Positions 1-9,388 are shown, counted from the first letter of the stretch. The stretch is DNA of 64,000 nucleotides from Usitatibacter rugosus (GCF_013003965.1 NZ_CP053069.1:1271419-1335418); one strand, 5' to 3'. Program-made: numbers and translations. The notes: generated by a model from the letters alone, not told the origin.

Positions 1-362
1 TCGGCATCTCGTTCGAGTACCGCGCCAACGACGTGAAGAAGAAAGGCGCGCCGGTCGACATCGTGTTCCCGAAGGAGGGCCTGGGCTACGACATCGAGGG
101 CTCGGGGATCATGAAGTCCACGAAGAAGATGGCCGCCGCCCAGAAGCTGATGGACTGGGTCGCCTCGAAGGAAGCCAACGAGGCCTATGCCAAGAACTTC
201 GCGATCGTCGCCTACCCGGGGCTCAACATGAAGCTGGAGTTCGTCCCGGCCGATCTCGAGAAGCTCCTCATCAAGAACGACTTCGCGTTCGCCGCGAAGA
301 ACCGCGACAAGATCCTCACGGAATGGAACAAGCGTTACGCGTCGAAGACCGAGCCCAAGTGA
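1..362 (+). CDS. ABC transporter substrate-binding protein, C-terminal part (2-aminoethylphosphonate type)
   Basis: The reading frame is open from the first base, so the N-terminus and signal peptide lie outside the window. The visible 119 or so residues have the look of the last lobe of a periplasmic iron/phosphonate-type binding protein, with a block giving GYDIEGSGIMKSTKK and then an EANEAYAKNFAIVAYPG segment. The gene ends in GTGA, whose GTG is the likely start of the following ATPase gene. Being directly upstream of an ATPase, a fused permease and phnW suggests it delivers 2-aminoethylphosphonate to that importer. This is inferred from context; the fragment itself does not define the ligand. 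Confidence 0.75.
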   Translation, partial: GISFEYRANDVKKKGAPVDIVFPKEGLGYDIEGSGIMKSTKKMAAAQKLMDWVASKEANEAYAKNFAIVAYPGLNMKLEFVPADLEKLLIKNDFAFAAKNRDKILTEWNKRYASKTEPK

Positions 363-1477
363 CGTTGCGCGAGACCCCGGATGGCAACGTCATCCCCGAT
401 TCGTCGGGGATCCGGGGGTTCCTCGAACTCACCGATATCCGCAAGGATTTCGGTACCTTCGCCGCGCTGAAGGGTGTGAGCCTGGAGGTTCGCCAGGGGG
501 AGCTGATCTGCTTCCTCGGGCCCTCCGGGTGCGGCAAGACCACGCTGCTCAGGATCATCGCCGGCCTCGAGACGCAGACCTCGGGACGCATCGTGCAGGC
601 CGGGAAGGACATCTCCCGGCTGCCGCCGATGAAGCGCGACTACGGCATCGTGTTCCAGTCGTATGCGCTGTTCCCCAACCTGTCGATTGCCGAGAACGTC
701 GCCTACGGTCTCGTGAATCGCGGCAAGCCCCGCGCGGAGCGCGAGGCGCGCGTGCAGGAGTTGCTTGCGCTCGTCGGTCTCCCGGACAGCGGTCCCAAGT
801 TTCCCGCGCAGCTCTCCGGCGGACAGCAGCAGCGCATCGCGATCGCACGAGCGCTCGCCACCTCGCCGGGATTGTTGCTCCTCGATGAACCGCTCTCCGC
901 GCTCGATGCGCGCGTCCGGGCTCGGCTGCGCGGCGAGATCCGCAGCCTCCAGCAGCGCGTGGGCATCACCACCATCCTCGTCACGCACGACCAGGAGGAA
1001 GCGCTCTCCATGGCCGACCGCATCGTGGTGATGAAGCAGGGCGAGATCGAGCAGATCGGCACGCCCACCGAGATCTACGCGAGGCCCGCGTCGCCGTTCG
1101 TCGCGGACTTCGTCGGCAAGACCAACCTGCTGCCCGCGCAGTGCACGGTGGAGAACCGCGTGCAGGTCGGCGAGCAGCGCTTCGAATGCCACACCAACGG
1201 CGCCACCTGCAAGGGCGCCGTACAGGTCTTCTTCCGGCCGGAGGATGTGATGGTGCGAGGCGTGACCAGCGCCACGCCCAACTCCGCCGCCGCGGTGATC
1301 GAGAAAGTGGAATATCTCGGCTCGTTCTCGCGCGTGACGTTCCGGCTGAACGGCATCGAGCAGCCGCTCACGGCGGATCTGTCGCTGAACGACATGGCGG
1401 AGTTCACGCCGCGTCCGGGCGGAACGCTGCGCGTGGCCGTCCCCGCCGATCGCCTGCGGGTCTTCGCGAACGCCTGA
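359..1477 (+). CDS. phnT: ABC transporter ATP-binding protein, 2-aminoethylphosphonate (PhnT-like)
   Basis: Cytoplasmic ATPase of an importer of the PotA/FbpC type. Walker A GPSGCGKTT lies near residue 54, the signature LSGGQQQR near 151 and Walker B LLLLDEPLSALD near 173. A C-terminal TOBE-like regulatory region follows (FFRPEDV). The start chosen is GTG at 359, overlapping the stop of the binding-protein gene by 4 nt; an in-frame upstream start at 323 would overlap by 40 nt. The first 20 or so residues (ETPDGNVIPDSSG) come from a dispersed repeat at 389-413 and are not family sequence; homology begins at about FLELTDIRKDFG. The phosphonate role comes from the neighbouring permease and phnW. 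Confidence 0.85.
   Translation: MTLRETPDGNVIPDSSGIRGFLELTDIRKDFGTFAALKGVSLEVRQGELICFLGPSGCGKTTLLRIIAGLETQTSGRIVQAGKDISRLPPMKRDYGIVFQSYALFPNLSIAENVAYGLVNRGKPRAEREARVQELLALVGLPDSGPKFPAQLSGGQQQRIAIARALATSPGLLLLDEPLSALDARVRARLRGEIRSLQQRVGITTILVTHDQEEALSMADRIVVMKQGEIEQIGTPTEIYARPASPFVADFVGKTNLLPAQCTVENRVQVGEQRFECHTNGATCKGAVQVFFRPEDVMVRGVTSATPNSAAAVIEKVEYLGSFSRVTFRLNGIEQPLTADLSLNDMAEFTPRPGGTLRVAVPADRLRVFANA
389..413 (+). repeat. Short dispersed palindromic repeat, GTCATCCCCGA..TCGGGGATCC type
   Basis: An 8-bp stem ATCCCCGA/TCGGGGAT around TTCG. It resembles the repeat at 1498-1552 and belongs to the common proteobacterial family with the core GTCATTCCCG..CGGGAATCC. It sits within the first codons of the ATPase gene and is translated. 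Confidence 0.6.
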
Positions 1478-1497
1478 CCCCTTGAACGCCGCGAGCA

Positions 1498-1552
1498 GTC
1501 ATTCCCGAGACGTCGGGAATCCAGACTGGGTCCCCGCCTCCGCGGGGACGAC
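1498..1552 (+). repeat. Dispersed repeat with two hairpins (HSRESGNP-type)
   Basis: Two tandem palindromes: ATTCCCGA/TCGGGAAT and GTCCCCGC/GCGGGGAC. Read in the permease frame it gives HSRDVGNPDWVPASAGTT, close to the well-known HSRESGNPDWVPAFAGTT peptide seen when this repeat is mistaken for coding sequence. It fills the gap between the ATPase stop and the true permease start. Confidence 0.85.
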
Positions 1553-1553
1553 G

Positions 1554-3218
1554 GTGCGTTTGAAGGTCCACTGGACCGACCGGATCGGCAACGTGCTGCT
1601 GGTCGTGGCGGGCATCTCGCTCGCCGTGTTCCTCATCGCGCCGCTCGCGATGATCCTCATGAAGAGCCTCGAGGACAAATCGGGCGCCTTCGTGGCCCTC
1701 GCCAACTTCGAGCAGTACTTCCACACGCCCTCGCTCGCGAAGTCGATCTGGAACAGCGTGTGGGTCTCCACGCTGGTGACGGCGGTCACCATCCCGCTCG
1801 CCTTCACGTTCGCCTACGCGCTCACGCGAAGCTGCATCCGCTTCAAGCCGCTGCTGCGCAACATCGCTCTGGTGCCGATCCTCGCGCCCTCGCTGCTGGC
1901 GGCGATCTCGTTCATCTTCTGGTTCGGCAACCAGGGGTTGCTGAAGAGCTGGCTCATGGGCTCGCAGATCTACGGCGCGCCCGGCATCGTGATCTCGATG
2001 GTGTTCGCGACGTTCCCGCACGCGCTCATGATCCTCGTCACCGCGCTATCTCTCACCGACGCGCGGCTCTACGAGGCGGCCGATGCGCTGGGCACCAGCT
2101 CGGCCCGGAAGTTCTGGACCATCACGCTGCCCGGCGCCAAGTACGGGATCATCAGCGCATGGATGGTGGTGTTCACCTACGCGCTCTCCGACTTCGGCAT
2201 CCCGAAGGTGATCGGCGGCAACTTCAACATGCTCGCCACCGACATCTTCAAGCTGGTGATCGGCCAGCAGGACTTCCCCAAGGGCGCGGTGGTCGCGATC
2301 ATCCTCCTCGTGCCCGTGGCGGTGACATACGTGGTGGACGGCTACGTGCAGAAGCGACAGCAGGCTCTGCTCTCGGCACGATCGGTGCCGTACGTGCCCA
2401 AGCCTTCGAAGCTCTACGACTGGATCATGGCCGCGTACTGCTGGCTGCTCGCCATCGTCTTCCTCGCCGTGCTGGGCATGGCGATCTACGGCTCGCTGGT
2501 GAAGCTCTGGCCGTACAACTTCTCGCTGGTGCTGGACCACTACCGCCTCGGCCTCATCGATGCGGGCGTGATCGTCTCGTGGTGGAACAGCGTGAAGATG
2601 GCGCTCTGGTGCGCGACACTCGGCGCGGTCTTCATCTTCGCCACCGCTTACTTGATGGAGAAAACGCGCGGTGTCGACCCCCTGCGGCCCTTCGTGCGCC
2701 TGATGGCCGTGCTGCCGATGGGCGTGCCGGGCATGGTGCTGGGCCTGGGCTATATCTTCTTCTTCGTGCAAGCGGACAACCCGCTGCACTTCCTCTACGG
2801 CAGCATGGGCATCCTCGTGATCTGCACCACGGTGCACTACTACACCTCCTCGCACCTCACGGCCGTGACGGCGCTGAAACAGATCGACAACGAGTTCGAG
2901 GCGGTCAGCGCGTCGCTGCGCGTGCCGTTCTGGCGCACGTTCTTCAAGGTGACTTTCCCGGTGTGCCTGCCGGCGATGCTCGACATCAGCCGGTATCTCT
3001 TCGTGAACGCCATGACGACCGTGTCGGCGGTCGTGTTCCTGTATTCGCCCAAGACGACGCTGGCCTCGGTGGCGATCGTGAACCTGGACGAGGCGGGCGA
3101 CATCGGGCCGGCGGCGGCGATGGCCACGCTGGTGGTGCTGACGTCGGCGGCGATGTGCGTGGTCTATTATTTCCTCCAGGTCTGGCTCGACCGCAGGACG
3201 CAAGCCTGGCGGCTTTAG
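1554..3218 (+). CDS. ABC transporter permease, two permease domains fused (2-aminoethylphosphonate type)
   Basis: Inner-membrane channel of the importer, about 554 residues with two complete BPD-permease halves. Each half has a cytoplasmic EAA loop: EAADALGTSSARKFW near residue 175 and EAVSASLRVPFWRTFF near 450. The many hydrophobic helices begin with NVLLVVAGISLAVFLIAPLA. The fused arrangement is the one seen in putative 2-aminoethylphosphonate transporters, where PhnU and PhnV are replaced by one polypeptide. GTG 1554 (VRLKVHWTDR) is preferred because the upstream ATG-like start at 1482 would add a repeat-derived peptide. The gene follows the ATPase and is separated from phnW by an inverted-repeat element. 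Confidence 0.8.
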   Translation: MRLKVHWTDRIGNVLLVVAGISLAVFLIAPLAMILMKSLEDKSGAFVALANFEQYFHTPSLAKSIWNSVWVSTLVTAVTIPLAFTFAYALTRSCIRFKPLLRNIALVPILAPSLLAAISFIFWFGNQGLLKSWLMGSQIYGAPGIVISMVFATFPHALMILVTALSLTDARLYEAADALGTSSARKFWTITLPGAKYGIISAWMVVFTYALSDFGIPKVIGGNFNMLATDIFKLVIGQQDFPKGAVVAIILLVPVAVTYVVDGYVQKRQQALLSARSVPYVPKPSKLYDWIMAAYCWLLAIVFLAVLGMAIYGSLVKLWPYNFSLVLDHYRLGLIDAGVIVSWWNSVKMALWCATLGAVFIFATAYLMEKTRGVDPLRPFVRLMAVLPMGVPGMVLGLGYIFFFVQADNPLHFLYGSMGILVICTTVHYYTSSHLTAVTALKQIDNEFEAVSASLRVPFWRTFFKVTFPVCLPAMLDISRYLFVNAMTTVSAVVFLYSPKTTLASVAIVNLDEAGDIGPAAAMATLVVLTSAAMCVVYYFLQVWLDRRTQAWRL

Positions 3219-3228
3219 AGGCAACCCT

Positions 3229-3377
3229 TGAACCACGGAGGCACGGAGACACGGAGGGTCACGGAGGAAGGCTTGAATGGGCGGGAAGTGGCGCGGTGGG
3301 GACCCTTGGACGATGATCGCCATTGCAATACCAGAATTCCTCCGTGGCCCTCCGTGTCTCCGTGCCTCCGTGGTTCA
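3229..3377. repeat. 149-bp element bounded by 40-bp inverted repeats (CACGGAG family, copy 1)
   Basis: The left arm at 3229-3268 (AACCACGGAGGCACGGAGAC core) is mirrored at 3338-3377 with one mismatch, so the element could fold into a very long hairpin. A second, longer copy lies at 15696-15870. It fills the permease-phnW gap. No coding capacity is convincing in it. It may act as a partial transcription barrier within the operon, but that is inference. Confidence 0.9.
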
Positions 3378-3424
3378 GCTTGTGTGCGCGGTAGCGCAGA
3401 AGTAGAGATCCGAAAGGAAAGACC

Positions 3425-4561
3425 ATGATCAAAGGCAACGACCCCATCCTCCTCACCCCCGGCCCCCTCACGACGTCGCTCGAGACCAAGCAGGCGATGC
3501 TCCGCGACTGGGGCTCCTGGGATGCGACGTTCAACCGCATCACGGCGAGCATCTGCGAGGATGTCGTGGACGTGGTCCACGGCAAGGCGACGCACGTCGC
3601 GGTGCCGCTGCAGGGCTCGGGCACGTTCTCGGTGGAGGCCGCGATCGGCAACCTCGTGCCGCGCGACGGCAAGGTGCTGGTGCCGAACAACGGCGCGTAC
3701 TGCCTTCGCATCCTGAAGATCTGCAAGTACCTCGGCCGCGCGCACGTGGCGCTGGACATTCCCGAGGACAAGCATCCGACCGCCGCGATGATCGAGGAAG
3801 CCCTGGTGAAGGATCCGTCGATCACGCACGTGGCGCAGGTGCACTGCGAGACCGGCGCCGGCATCCTCAATCCTCTGGCGGAGATCGCGGAGGTCTGCGC
3901 GAAGCACGGCAAGGGCTTGATCGTCGATGCGATGAGCTCCTTCGGCGCGCTCGACATCGACGTGTCGAAGCATCCGATGGATGCCGTCATCGCCGCGTCG
4001 GGGAAATGCATCGAAGGCCCGCCCGGCATGGGCTTCGTGATCGCCCGCAAGGCCGTGCTGGAGAAGTGCCAGGGCAACTCGCACTCGCTGGCGATGGACC
4101 TCTACGACCAGTGGACGTACATGCAGAAGACCACGCAGTGGCGCTTCACGCCGCCGACGCACGTGGTAGCCGCGTTCCACGCGGCGCTGGGCCAGTTCAA
4201 GGCCGAGGGCGGGCAACCGGCGCGCGGTGCACGCTACCGAAAGAACTGCGAGACGCTGATCGAGGGCATGGGCGCGCTCGGGTTCCGCACGTTCCTCTCG
4301 AAGGAAGTACAGGCGCCCGTGATCGTCACGTTCCACGCGCCCGGCGATCCCGCGTACACCTTCAAGGACTTCTACGAGAAGGTGAAGGCGCGCGGCTACA
4401 TCCTCTACCCCGGCAAGCTCACGCAGGTGGAGACCTTCCGCGTCGGCTGCATCGGCGCCATCGACCACAACGAGATGCGCAACGTCGTCTCCGCGGTCGC
4501 CGAGACGCTCAAGGAAATGGGCGTCCAGAAGGTCGCGCCGAAGCTGCTGGCCGCGGCTTGA
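3425..4561 (+). CDS. phnW: 2-aminoethylphosphonate--pyruvate transaminase
   Basis: PLP enzyme that moves the amino group of 2-aminoethylphosphonate to pyruvate, giving phosphonoacetaldehyde and alanine. The 378-residue length is normal. The N-terminal [11 protein letters not shown] block, the DAMSSFGA segment and the PLP lysine in [12 protein letters not shown] (Lys194) are all present, matching the position of the catalytic lysine in characterised PhnW. AGGAAAG precedes the ATG. Neither phosphonoacetaldehyde hydrolase (phnX) nor the phnY/phnA route is in the window, so the next step must be encoded elsewhere. The gene is coupled to the following methyltransferase by a 4-nt overlap. Confidence 0.95.
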   Translation: MIKGNDPILLTPGPLTTSLETKQAMLRDWGSWDATFNRITASICEDVVDVVHGKATHVAVPLQGSGTFSVEAAIGNLVPRDGKVLVPNNGAYCLRILKICKYLGRAHVALDIPEDKHPTAAMIEEALVKDPSITHVAQVHCETGAGILNPLAEIAEVCAKHGKGLIVDAMSSFGALDIDVSKHPMDAVIAASGKCIEGPPGMGFVIARKAVLEKCQGNSHSLAMDLYDQWTYMQKTTQWRFTPPTHVVAAFHAALGQFKAEGGQPARGARYRKNCETLIEGMGALGFRTFLSKEVQAPVIVTFHAPGDPAYTFKDFYEKVKARGYILYPGKLTQVETFRVGCIGAIDHNEMRNVVSAVAETLKEMGVQKVAPKLLAAA

Positions 4562-6135
4562 CGCTCGGGGAGGCGCTCGGGCTGGCCGAGGCCGGCCGCG
4601 TCGACGAGGCGATCCGCATTGCCCTCGCGGAGCTCGACCGCGCCGAAACACCGCAAGCCCGGTACGTCTTCACGCGCTGCATCGAGAGCGCCCGGCTCAC
4701 GCGCGTGCCGTCGCGGGTGCGCGCGCTGGTGGTGCGGGCGCTGCGCGAGGCCTGGATCCGCCCCGAGGACCTCGCTCGCGGTGCCGTGAGCCTGTTGCGC
4801 GGTTCCCCGCCGATCGATCGCACGGATCCGCTCTTGCTCGCGCTGCTGGAAACGTCGCCGGTGCCGGACGCCAAGCTGGAGCGCTTCCTCACGCAAGCGC
4901 GCCGCGAGTTGCTCGAGGCGGCCGTGCGCGACGACGATTCGGTCGTGACGGATTTCGAAGCGGCGCTGGCGCACGTGTGCCTGCGGAACGACTTCGTCTT
5001 CGATGCCCTGGACGACGAGCTCTCGGTGGTGGCGCGGTTGCGAAGCGATCTCGAGGCCGCGCTGGGATCCGGAAGACCGGTCGGCGAGCGTCGCTTGCTC
5101 GCCGCGGCCTGCTACTTTCCGCTCGTGGGCCTCACGCACTCGGCGGCGCTGCTGGACCCTGCGTGGAGTGCTCGTCTCGAAGATGTGCTTCGCGTCCACG
5201 TGCGCGAGCCGATCGAGGAGCGCGGGCTTCGCGCGCGGATGCCGCGGCTCACCGACATCGCGGACGGCGTTTCCGAAGCGGTGCGTGCGCAATACGAGGA
5301 GAGTCCGTATCCGCGTTGGTCGAGCCTCGAACCCGCGGGTGCGCCGGTTGCGCTCGACACGTACCTGCGCCAACGGGTTGCCGGACTTCCGCGCGAACCG
5401 ATCGAAGGAACGCAATTGCTCGTCGCAGGGTGCGGCACCGGCCGCGAACCGATCGGCCTCGCACGCCAGGTGGCGGGCTCGCAGGTGCTGGCCGTGGACC
5501 TGAGCCTCGCGAGCCTCGGCTATGCGCAGCGCAAGGCGGTGGAGCTCGGCGCGGACAACGTCGAGTTCGCGCAGGCCGACATCGTGCGGCTGGGCTCGAT
5601 CGGGCGCACCTTCGGCTACATCTCGTCGAGCGGCGTCTTGCACCATCTCGCGGATCCCGCCGAAGGGCTACGCAACCTCGTGCCGCTGCTGCGCCCCGGG
5701 GGATACATGATGCTGGGCCTGTACAGCGAGCTCGGCCGCCGTGCGGTGGTCGCAGCGCGGCGCCACATCGCGGAGCGAGGCTACGCGCCGACCGCGGACG
5801 GCATCCGACGCTGCCGGCGCGACATCCTCGCGGCCGATGCGGGCGAACTCGCGCAGGTGATGTCGTTCGACGATTTCTTCGTGGGCAGCGAGTGCCGCGA
5901 CCTGCTTTTCCATGTGCAGGAGCATCGCTTCACGGTTTCGAAGATCGCTGCGCTCCTCGAATCCGCGGGCCTCGCCTTCGCGGGCTTCAGCGTGCCACCG
6001 TCCACGCGCCAGCTCTACGCGAGGCAGTTTCCCGAGGATCCCCACGGCCTCGTGCTCGGCAACTGGCAGTCGTTCGAAGAAGCGCATCCGCAAACCTTCG
6101 CCGGGATGTACTTCTTCCTCGCGCGCAAGCCGTAG
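4558..6135 (+). CDS. Class I SAM-dependent methyltransferase with long N-terminal helical region
   Basis: About 525 residues. The first 230 or so are helical and of unknown family. Then comes the [10 protein letters not shown] motif that often precedes this methyltransferase type, followed by a Rossmann SAM-binding domain with [10 protein letters not shown] (motif I, near residue 292) and a later [12 protein letters not shown] block. The start is taken as TTG 4558, which overlaps the phnW stop (TTGA); earlier in-frame codons lie inside phnW. Substrate unknown. The overlap implies co-translation with phnW, but no role in phosphonate use can be read from the sequence. Confidence 0.75.
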   Translation: MTLGEALGLAEAGRVDEAIRIALAELDRAETPQARYVFTRCIESARLTRVPSRVRALVVRALREAWIRPEDLARGAVSLLRGSPPIDRTDPLLLALLETSPVPDAKLERFLTQARRELLEAAVRDDDSVVTDFEAALAHVCLRNDFVFDALDDELSVVARLRSDLEAALGSGRPVGERRLLAAACYFPLVGLTHSAALLDPAWSARLEDVLRVHVREPIEERGLRARMPRLTDIADGVSEAVRAQYEESPYPRWSSLEPAGAPVALDTYLRQRVAGLPREPIEGTQLLVAGCGTGREPIGLARQVAGSQVLAVDLSLASLGYAQRKAVELGADNVEFAQADIVRLGSIGRTFGYISSSGVLHHLADPAEGLRNLVPLLRPGGYMMLGLYSELGRRAVVAARRHIAERGYAPTADGIRRCRRDILAADAGELAQVMSFDDFFVGSECRDLLFHVQEHRFTVSKIAALLESAGLAFAGFSVPPSTRQLYARQFPEDPHGLVLGNWQSFEEAHPQTFAGMYFFLARKP

Positions 6136-6145
6136 TTGCGCCGGG

Positions 6146-6874
6146 TTAGCGGGGCTTCACGAACCTCAGCGCGAACTTGTCCGACGGGGGCGTGGCCTGG
6201 TTCGACGATTCCGCGCGCGTGTCCGCGGCGTTTCGCATGAATGAGCCTTCGCCGTCCAGCACGAATCCCGCGCGCCGGATCTCGGCGATCACGAAGGCCT
6301 CCTCGATGCGGTGCAGCGTCTTGCCCGCGCTGATGCCCGTGCCCGGCAGCGCCGAGTGATCGATGACGACGTAGCGGCCGCCGGGCTTGAGCGCGGCGAA
6401 GATCTTCCGGTTCATCGCGTCGCGATCGACCGGCAGGTAGCTGATGTCGTGATAGTTGAGGACCAGGGTCACGAGGTCCAGCGGGGCCGCTTCCGGCGGG
6501 ACCGGATCGTCGAACGTCCGCTTCGCCACCACGAGGTTCGCCTGCGGATGCGCGGCCATGCGTTCGTTCAGCACCGTGCCCGGCTGCTGCGCCTGCGCCC
6601 ACACCTTTCCGGACGGTCCCACCGCCAGCGTCAGCAGTTGAGCGGTGTAGCCGCCACCGGTGGCCATGTCGAGCACCTCCATGCCGGGCCGCACCTGGGC
6701 GAACTGCAGCAGCTCCACGGGACGGCGCGTCTCGTCCATCTTCCGGTCGCGGTCGGTGCGGATCGGATTCGCGAGCAGGGCGCGATATTGATCGGTGGAA
6801 ATCGGTGCGTCCTGGATGGCGCACGATGCGACGGCGGCGGACATCAGGAGTGTGGCGGCGATACGGGATTTCAT
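6146..6874 (-). CDS. Predicted methyltransferase-like lipoprotein (COG4798 type)
   Basis: 242 residues starting at ATG 6874, preceded by CGGGAG. The N-terminus is a lipoprotein signal with lipobox VASC (Cys20). The mature part has a SAM-fold glycine motif MATGGGYTAQ and later LVLNYHD and LKPGGRYVVID blocks. This matches a family of exported predicted methyltransferases. Whether it binds SAM outside the cytoplasm is unclear; the fold may have been reused. It converges on the preceding methyltransferase gene with 10 nt between stops. Confidence 0.75.
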   Translation of the reverse strand: MKSRIAATLLMSAAVASCAIQDAPISTDQYRALLANPIRTDRDRKMDETRRPVELLQFAQVRPGMEVLDMATGGGYTAQLLTLAVGPSGKVWAQAQQPGTVLNERMAAHPQANLVVAKRTFDDPVPPEAAPLDLVTLVLNYHDISYLPVDRDAMNRKIFAALKPGGRYVVIDHSALPGTGISAGKTLHRIEEAFVIAEIRRAGFVLDGEGSFMRNAADTRAESSNQATPPSDKFALRFVKPR

Positions 6875-6941
6875 CAGGACTCCCGGGAGAATGTCGTCAG
6901 GTGCGGGGCGGACATTCTCCCATGCAACTCCCGCGTGCTCC

Positions 6942-8849
6942 CTAGGGCGCACGGGCGATGCGTTGCGCGCCCGGTGCGAAGCTCGCTCGTCCCACCTCGT
7001 TGATCGTGCCGCTCGAGAAACGTCCTTCGACGATCTCGTAGCCCAGCAACGCGAAGATGCGCCCGCGCAGGAACACCGGGCGGGCGTTGCCGTACCAATC
7101 CACGCACGAGGCCTTGCACGCATCGTCGGTGCCGGTGGCCTTCGCGCCCAGCTCGCCGATGTCGCCGAGCATCAGCGCGTCGTTGCGCATGAACATCACG
7201 GCCGCGGATCCGTCGCGAAGCTGCTTGTGGCCCGCGCGGCCGCCGCCCACGACGGGAAGGCCAAGCAGGCCCGTGTCGTCGGTGTCCGGCTTGTAGAAGA
7301 ACCCGTGGCTGCGCGTCTCGCCCTGCGCCGCGTCCTCGCGTGTGAAGCGGTGCGCGACGGTCGCGGTGTCGTCGAGGCGAACGCTCGAGAGGAGCAGGTC
7401 CTTGCCGGCGGTGCCGACGACGAGCGCGTGGCGGCCGAGCGCTTCGATGCGATCGACGCCATGGGGGAGCGAGATCGTTTGCGGCGCATCGCACAGGTCC
7501 CAGCGGACGGCGTGGAGCGGATTGCGCTTCGTCGCGTTCGGTCCGCCCCAGGTGCTGCCGGACCCATAGAGCAGCCACGAGCCGACGAAGCGGTTCTGCA
7601 CGGTGTAGCCGGCGGGCGAGGGCAGCTTGCGGTAAGCCTCGGCGGGCGCGGCATCGGTTCCGTTGCCGAAGCGATCGAGCGAGACGCGCATCAGCGCGGT
7701 GGATCCGGCGGAGGATTCCGACGACCACATTGTCTCGCCGCGGCCTTCCGAACGCACGAGCACGTTGAGGAAGCCGTCGCTCTCGAGGAAGCTGAATTGA
7801 TCTATGGGGCTGCCGCTCGCCTTCAGCGCGGTGGGCGGCGCGCCGGAAAGCGGCATGCGGAAGACCGCGGAGGCCGAGCGCGCTTCCTTCGCGACACGGC
7901 GGTGATCCGTCGTCCACACGAACACGTTCTCCTGCGACACGTAGAACACGCGGCCGGCGGGGCCGAGCACGCCCGTGGCCTCGCACGCCATGTCGCGCTT
8001 CGCGAGATCGCAGGAGGTCACCGTGTGCAGCGTGAGGCCCTGGCCCTCGACCGCGTCGTCGGTGCGATAGATGCGCGTGGCGGGCGCGATGCGCTTGAAG
8101 TCCGCCGGCACCGCGTCCTTGCTCCACTTGCGCATCGCCGGGAAGCCCGCGAGCGTGTCGCCGTGCAAATTGAGATAAAGCGGCGTGTAGAAGACGAGCT
8201 TGTCGCCGACCAGGCGGCTCGCGTAGTTGCGCGAGGAATAGTAGTCGTTGGATTTCAAGTGATAGGTCCCGCGATGCGAGAGCTTGCCGGCGCGGTCGAT
8301 GTCGAAGAGGCCGACCTCGGTGCCGCCGCGCGCGTACGAGTAGCCGATCACGATCACGGTGTTGCGGTGGATCAGCATCTCGTCGTACCACGCGCCGCGC
8401 GGATCGACGCCTTCGCCGAACGCGTCCGCGTAGGAAGCCGGCGAGAGGCTGGCACCCATCGCCACCGTGAAGAGACGCCCGCGGCGCAGGATCACGAGGT
8501 GCTCGCCGTGCACCTTCACGATGCCGCCCTCGTCGACACCGACGGTCTGCGTGTTGGTGATCGATTCTTCCTTCGCGGTGCCCGCCATTGCTTTCGCGGC
8601 GGGTGCAGCGGGGGAGGTGAGTGCGGGAGCGTTTTGCGCCGACATGGAGTCGGCCATCGCCCCCAGCGCGCGCCGGCCGGGAGGCGCCTGCCGCTTGCGT
8701 TCCTTCTCCAGCCAGTCCTTCAACTCCGCCTCGTCTTTGAACGCGGTCAGCGTCTTGGCCGGCGGAATGGGAATGAGCGAACGGGCGGTGGCGGGCAGGG
8801 CGGCCGCAATGAGCGCCGCGGCGAGGACAACGATCGGGAACCGTTTCAC
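6942..8849 (-). CDS. Secreted beta-propeller domain protein (COG4880 type)
   Basis: 635 residues with a signal peptide (ALIAAALPATA). A helical charged stretch (DEAELKDWLEKERKRQ) and an Ala/Pro-rich linker follow, then a long beta-propeller region starting about TQTVGVDEGGIVKVHG. That TxxVDEGGIVK segment is typical of exported proteins with a C-terminal propeller distantly related to WD-40. Function unknown; probably a periplasmic or surface protein. It is divergent from the small lipoprotein gene at 8932. Confidence 0.75.
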   Translation of the reverse strand: MKRFPIVVLAAALIAAALPATARSLIPIPPAKTLTAFKDEAELKDWLEKERKRQAPPGRRALGAMADSMSAQNAPALTSPAAPAAKAMAGTAKEESITNTQTVGVDEGGIVKVHGEHLVILRRGRLFTVAMGASLSPASYADAFGEGVDPRGAWYDEMLIHRNTVIVIGYSYARGGTEVGLFDIDRAGKLSHRGTYHLKSNDYYSSRNYASRLVGDKLVFYTPLYLNLHGDTLAGFPAMRKWSKDAVPADFKRIAPATRIYRTDDAVEGQGLTLHTVTSCDLAKRDMACEATGVLGPAGRVFYVSQENVFVWTTDHRRVAKEARSASAVFRMPLSGAPPTALKASGSPIDQFSFLESDGFLNVLVRSEGRGETMWSSESSAGSTALMRVSLDRFGNGTDAAPAEAYRKLPSPAGYTVQNRFVGSWLLYGSGSTWGGPNATKRNPLHAVRWDLCDAPQTISLPHGVDRIEALGRHALVVGTAGKDLLLSSVRLDDTATVAHRFTREDAAQGETRSHGFFYKPDTDDTGLLGLPVVGGGRAGHKQLRDGSAAVMFMRNDALMLGDIGELGAKATGTDDACKASCVDWYGNARPVFLRGRIFALLGYEIVEGRFSSGTINEVGRASFAPGAQRIARAP

Positions 8850-8931
8850 GGGGCTTCTCCTTTTTTCGGGATCAGCCCCTGTGAACGGACGGAATGGGCG
8901 AACGGGTTAGCGAGCGAGGTTTCTTTCGTTC

Positions 8932-9357
8932 ATGATCACTCGCATGAACAGGCCCCGAAGGACTCTCCTCCTTTCGACCGTTGTCCTGCTCGCCGGCTGT
9001 GCAGGCCCCGGTTCGCGGCAGCAATCACAGGCGATCGAGATCGCAAATGTCGGGAGCGCGGATCTGCGAAACGTTCAGTTCCAGTACGCAAACGCGTTCG
9101 ACATCGACAGGTCGGTCCTGGGGCCAAGGGCGAGAGTGTCCCGCTTCGAGTTCTCACCCGTGCCCGATGCCGCCTACCTTTCGTGGATTCCCTCGGATGG
9201 CCGTCAGCGAAGCCTGGCAATCCCGATTCGAGGCGTTGTCCCGGATTCGATGGACGGGAAGGGACTGCTCTTCGAAATCGACGAAGGGTCGGTTCAGGTG
9301 TATCTCTCGCAGAACTTGCTGAATTTCTCGCGAAAAGAGCGAATCTTCCCGCCCTAG
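8932..9357 (+). CDS. Small lipoprotein of unknown function
   Basis: 141 residues from ATG 8932, or 137 from ATG 8944 (MNRPRRT), which gives the more usual spacing of positive charges before the hydrophobic core. The lipobox is LLAGC. The mature protein is short, beta-rich and without a family I recognise. Its strand is opposite to both neighbours, so it is probably transcribed alone. Confidence 0.65.
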   Translation: MITRMNRPRRTLLLSTVVLLAGCAGPGSRQQSQAIEIANVGSADLRNVQFQYANAFDIDRSVLGPRARVSRFEFSPVPDAAYLSWIPSDGRQRSLAIPIRGVVPDSMDGKGLLFEIDEGSVQVYLSQNLLNFSRKERIFPP

Positions 9358-9380
9358 CCGGGCCGCGACCTGCGGCCCGG
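9358..9380. terminator. Hairpin between convergent genes, possible terminator
   Basis: A perfect 9-bp stem CCGGGCCGC/GCGGCCCGG starts right after the stop of the small lipoprotein and lies 9 nt from the stop of the convergent gene. There is no U tract on either strand, so intrinsic termination is uncertain. Confidence 0.4.
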
Positions 9381-9388
9381 AACGGCGG

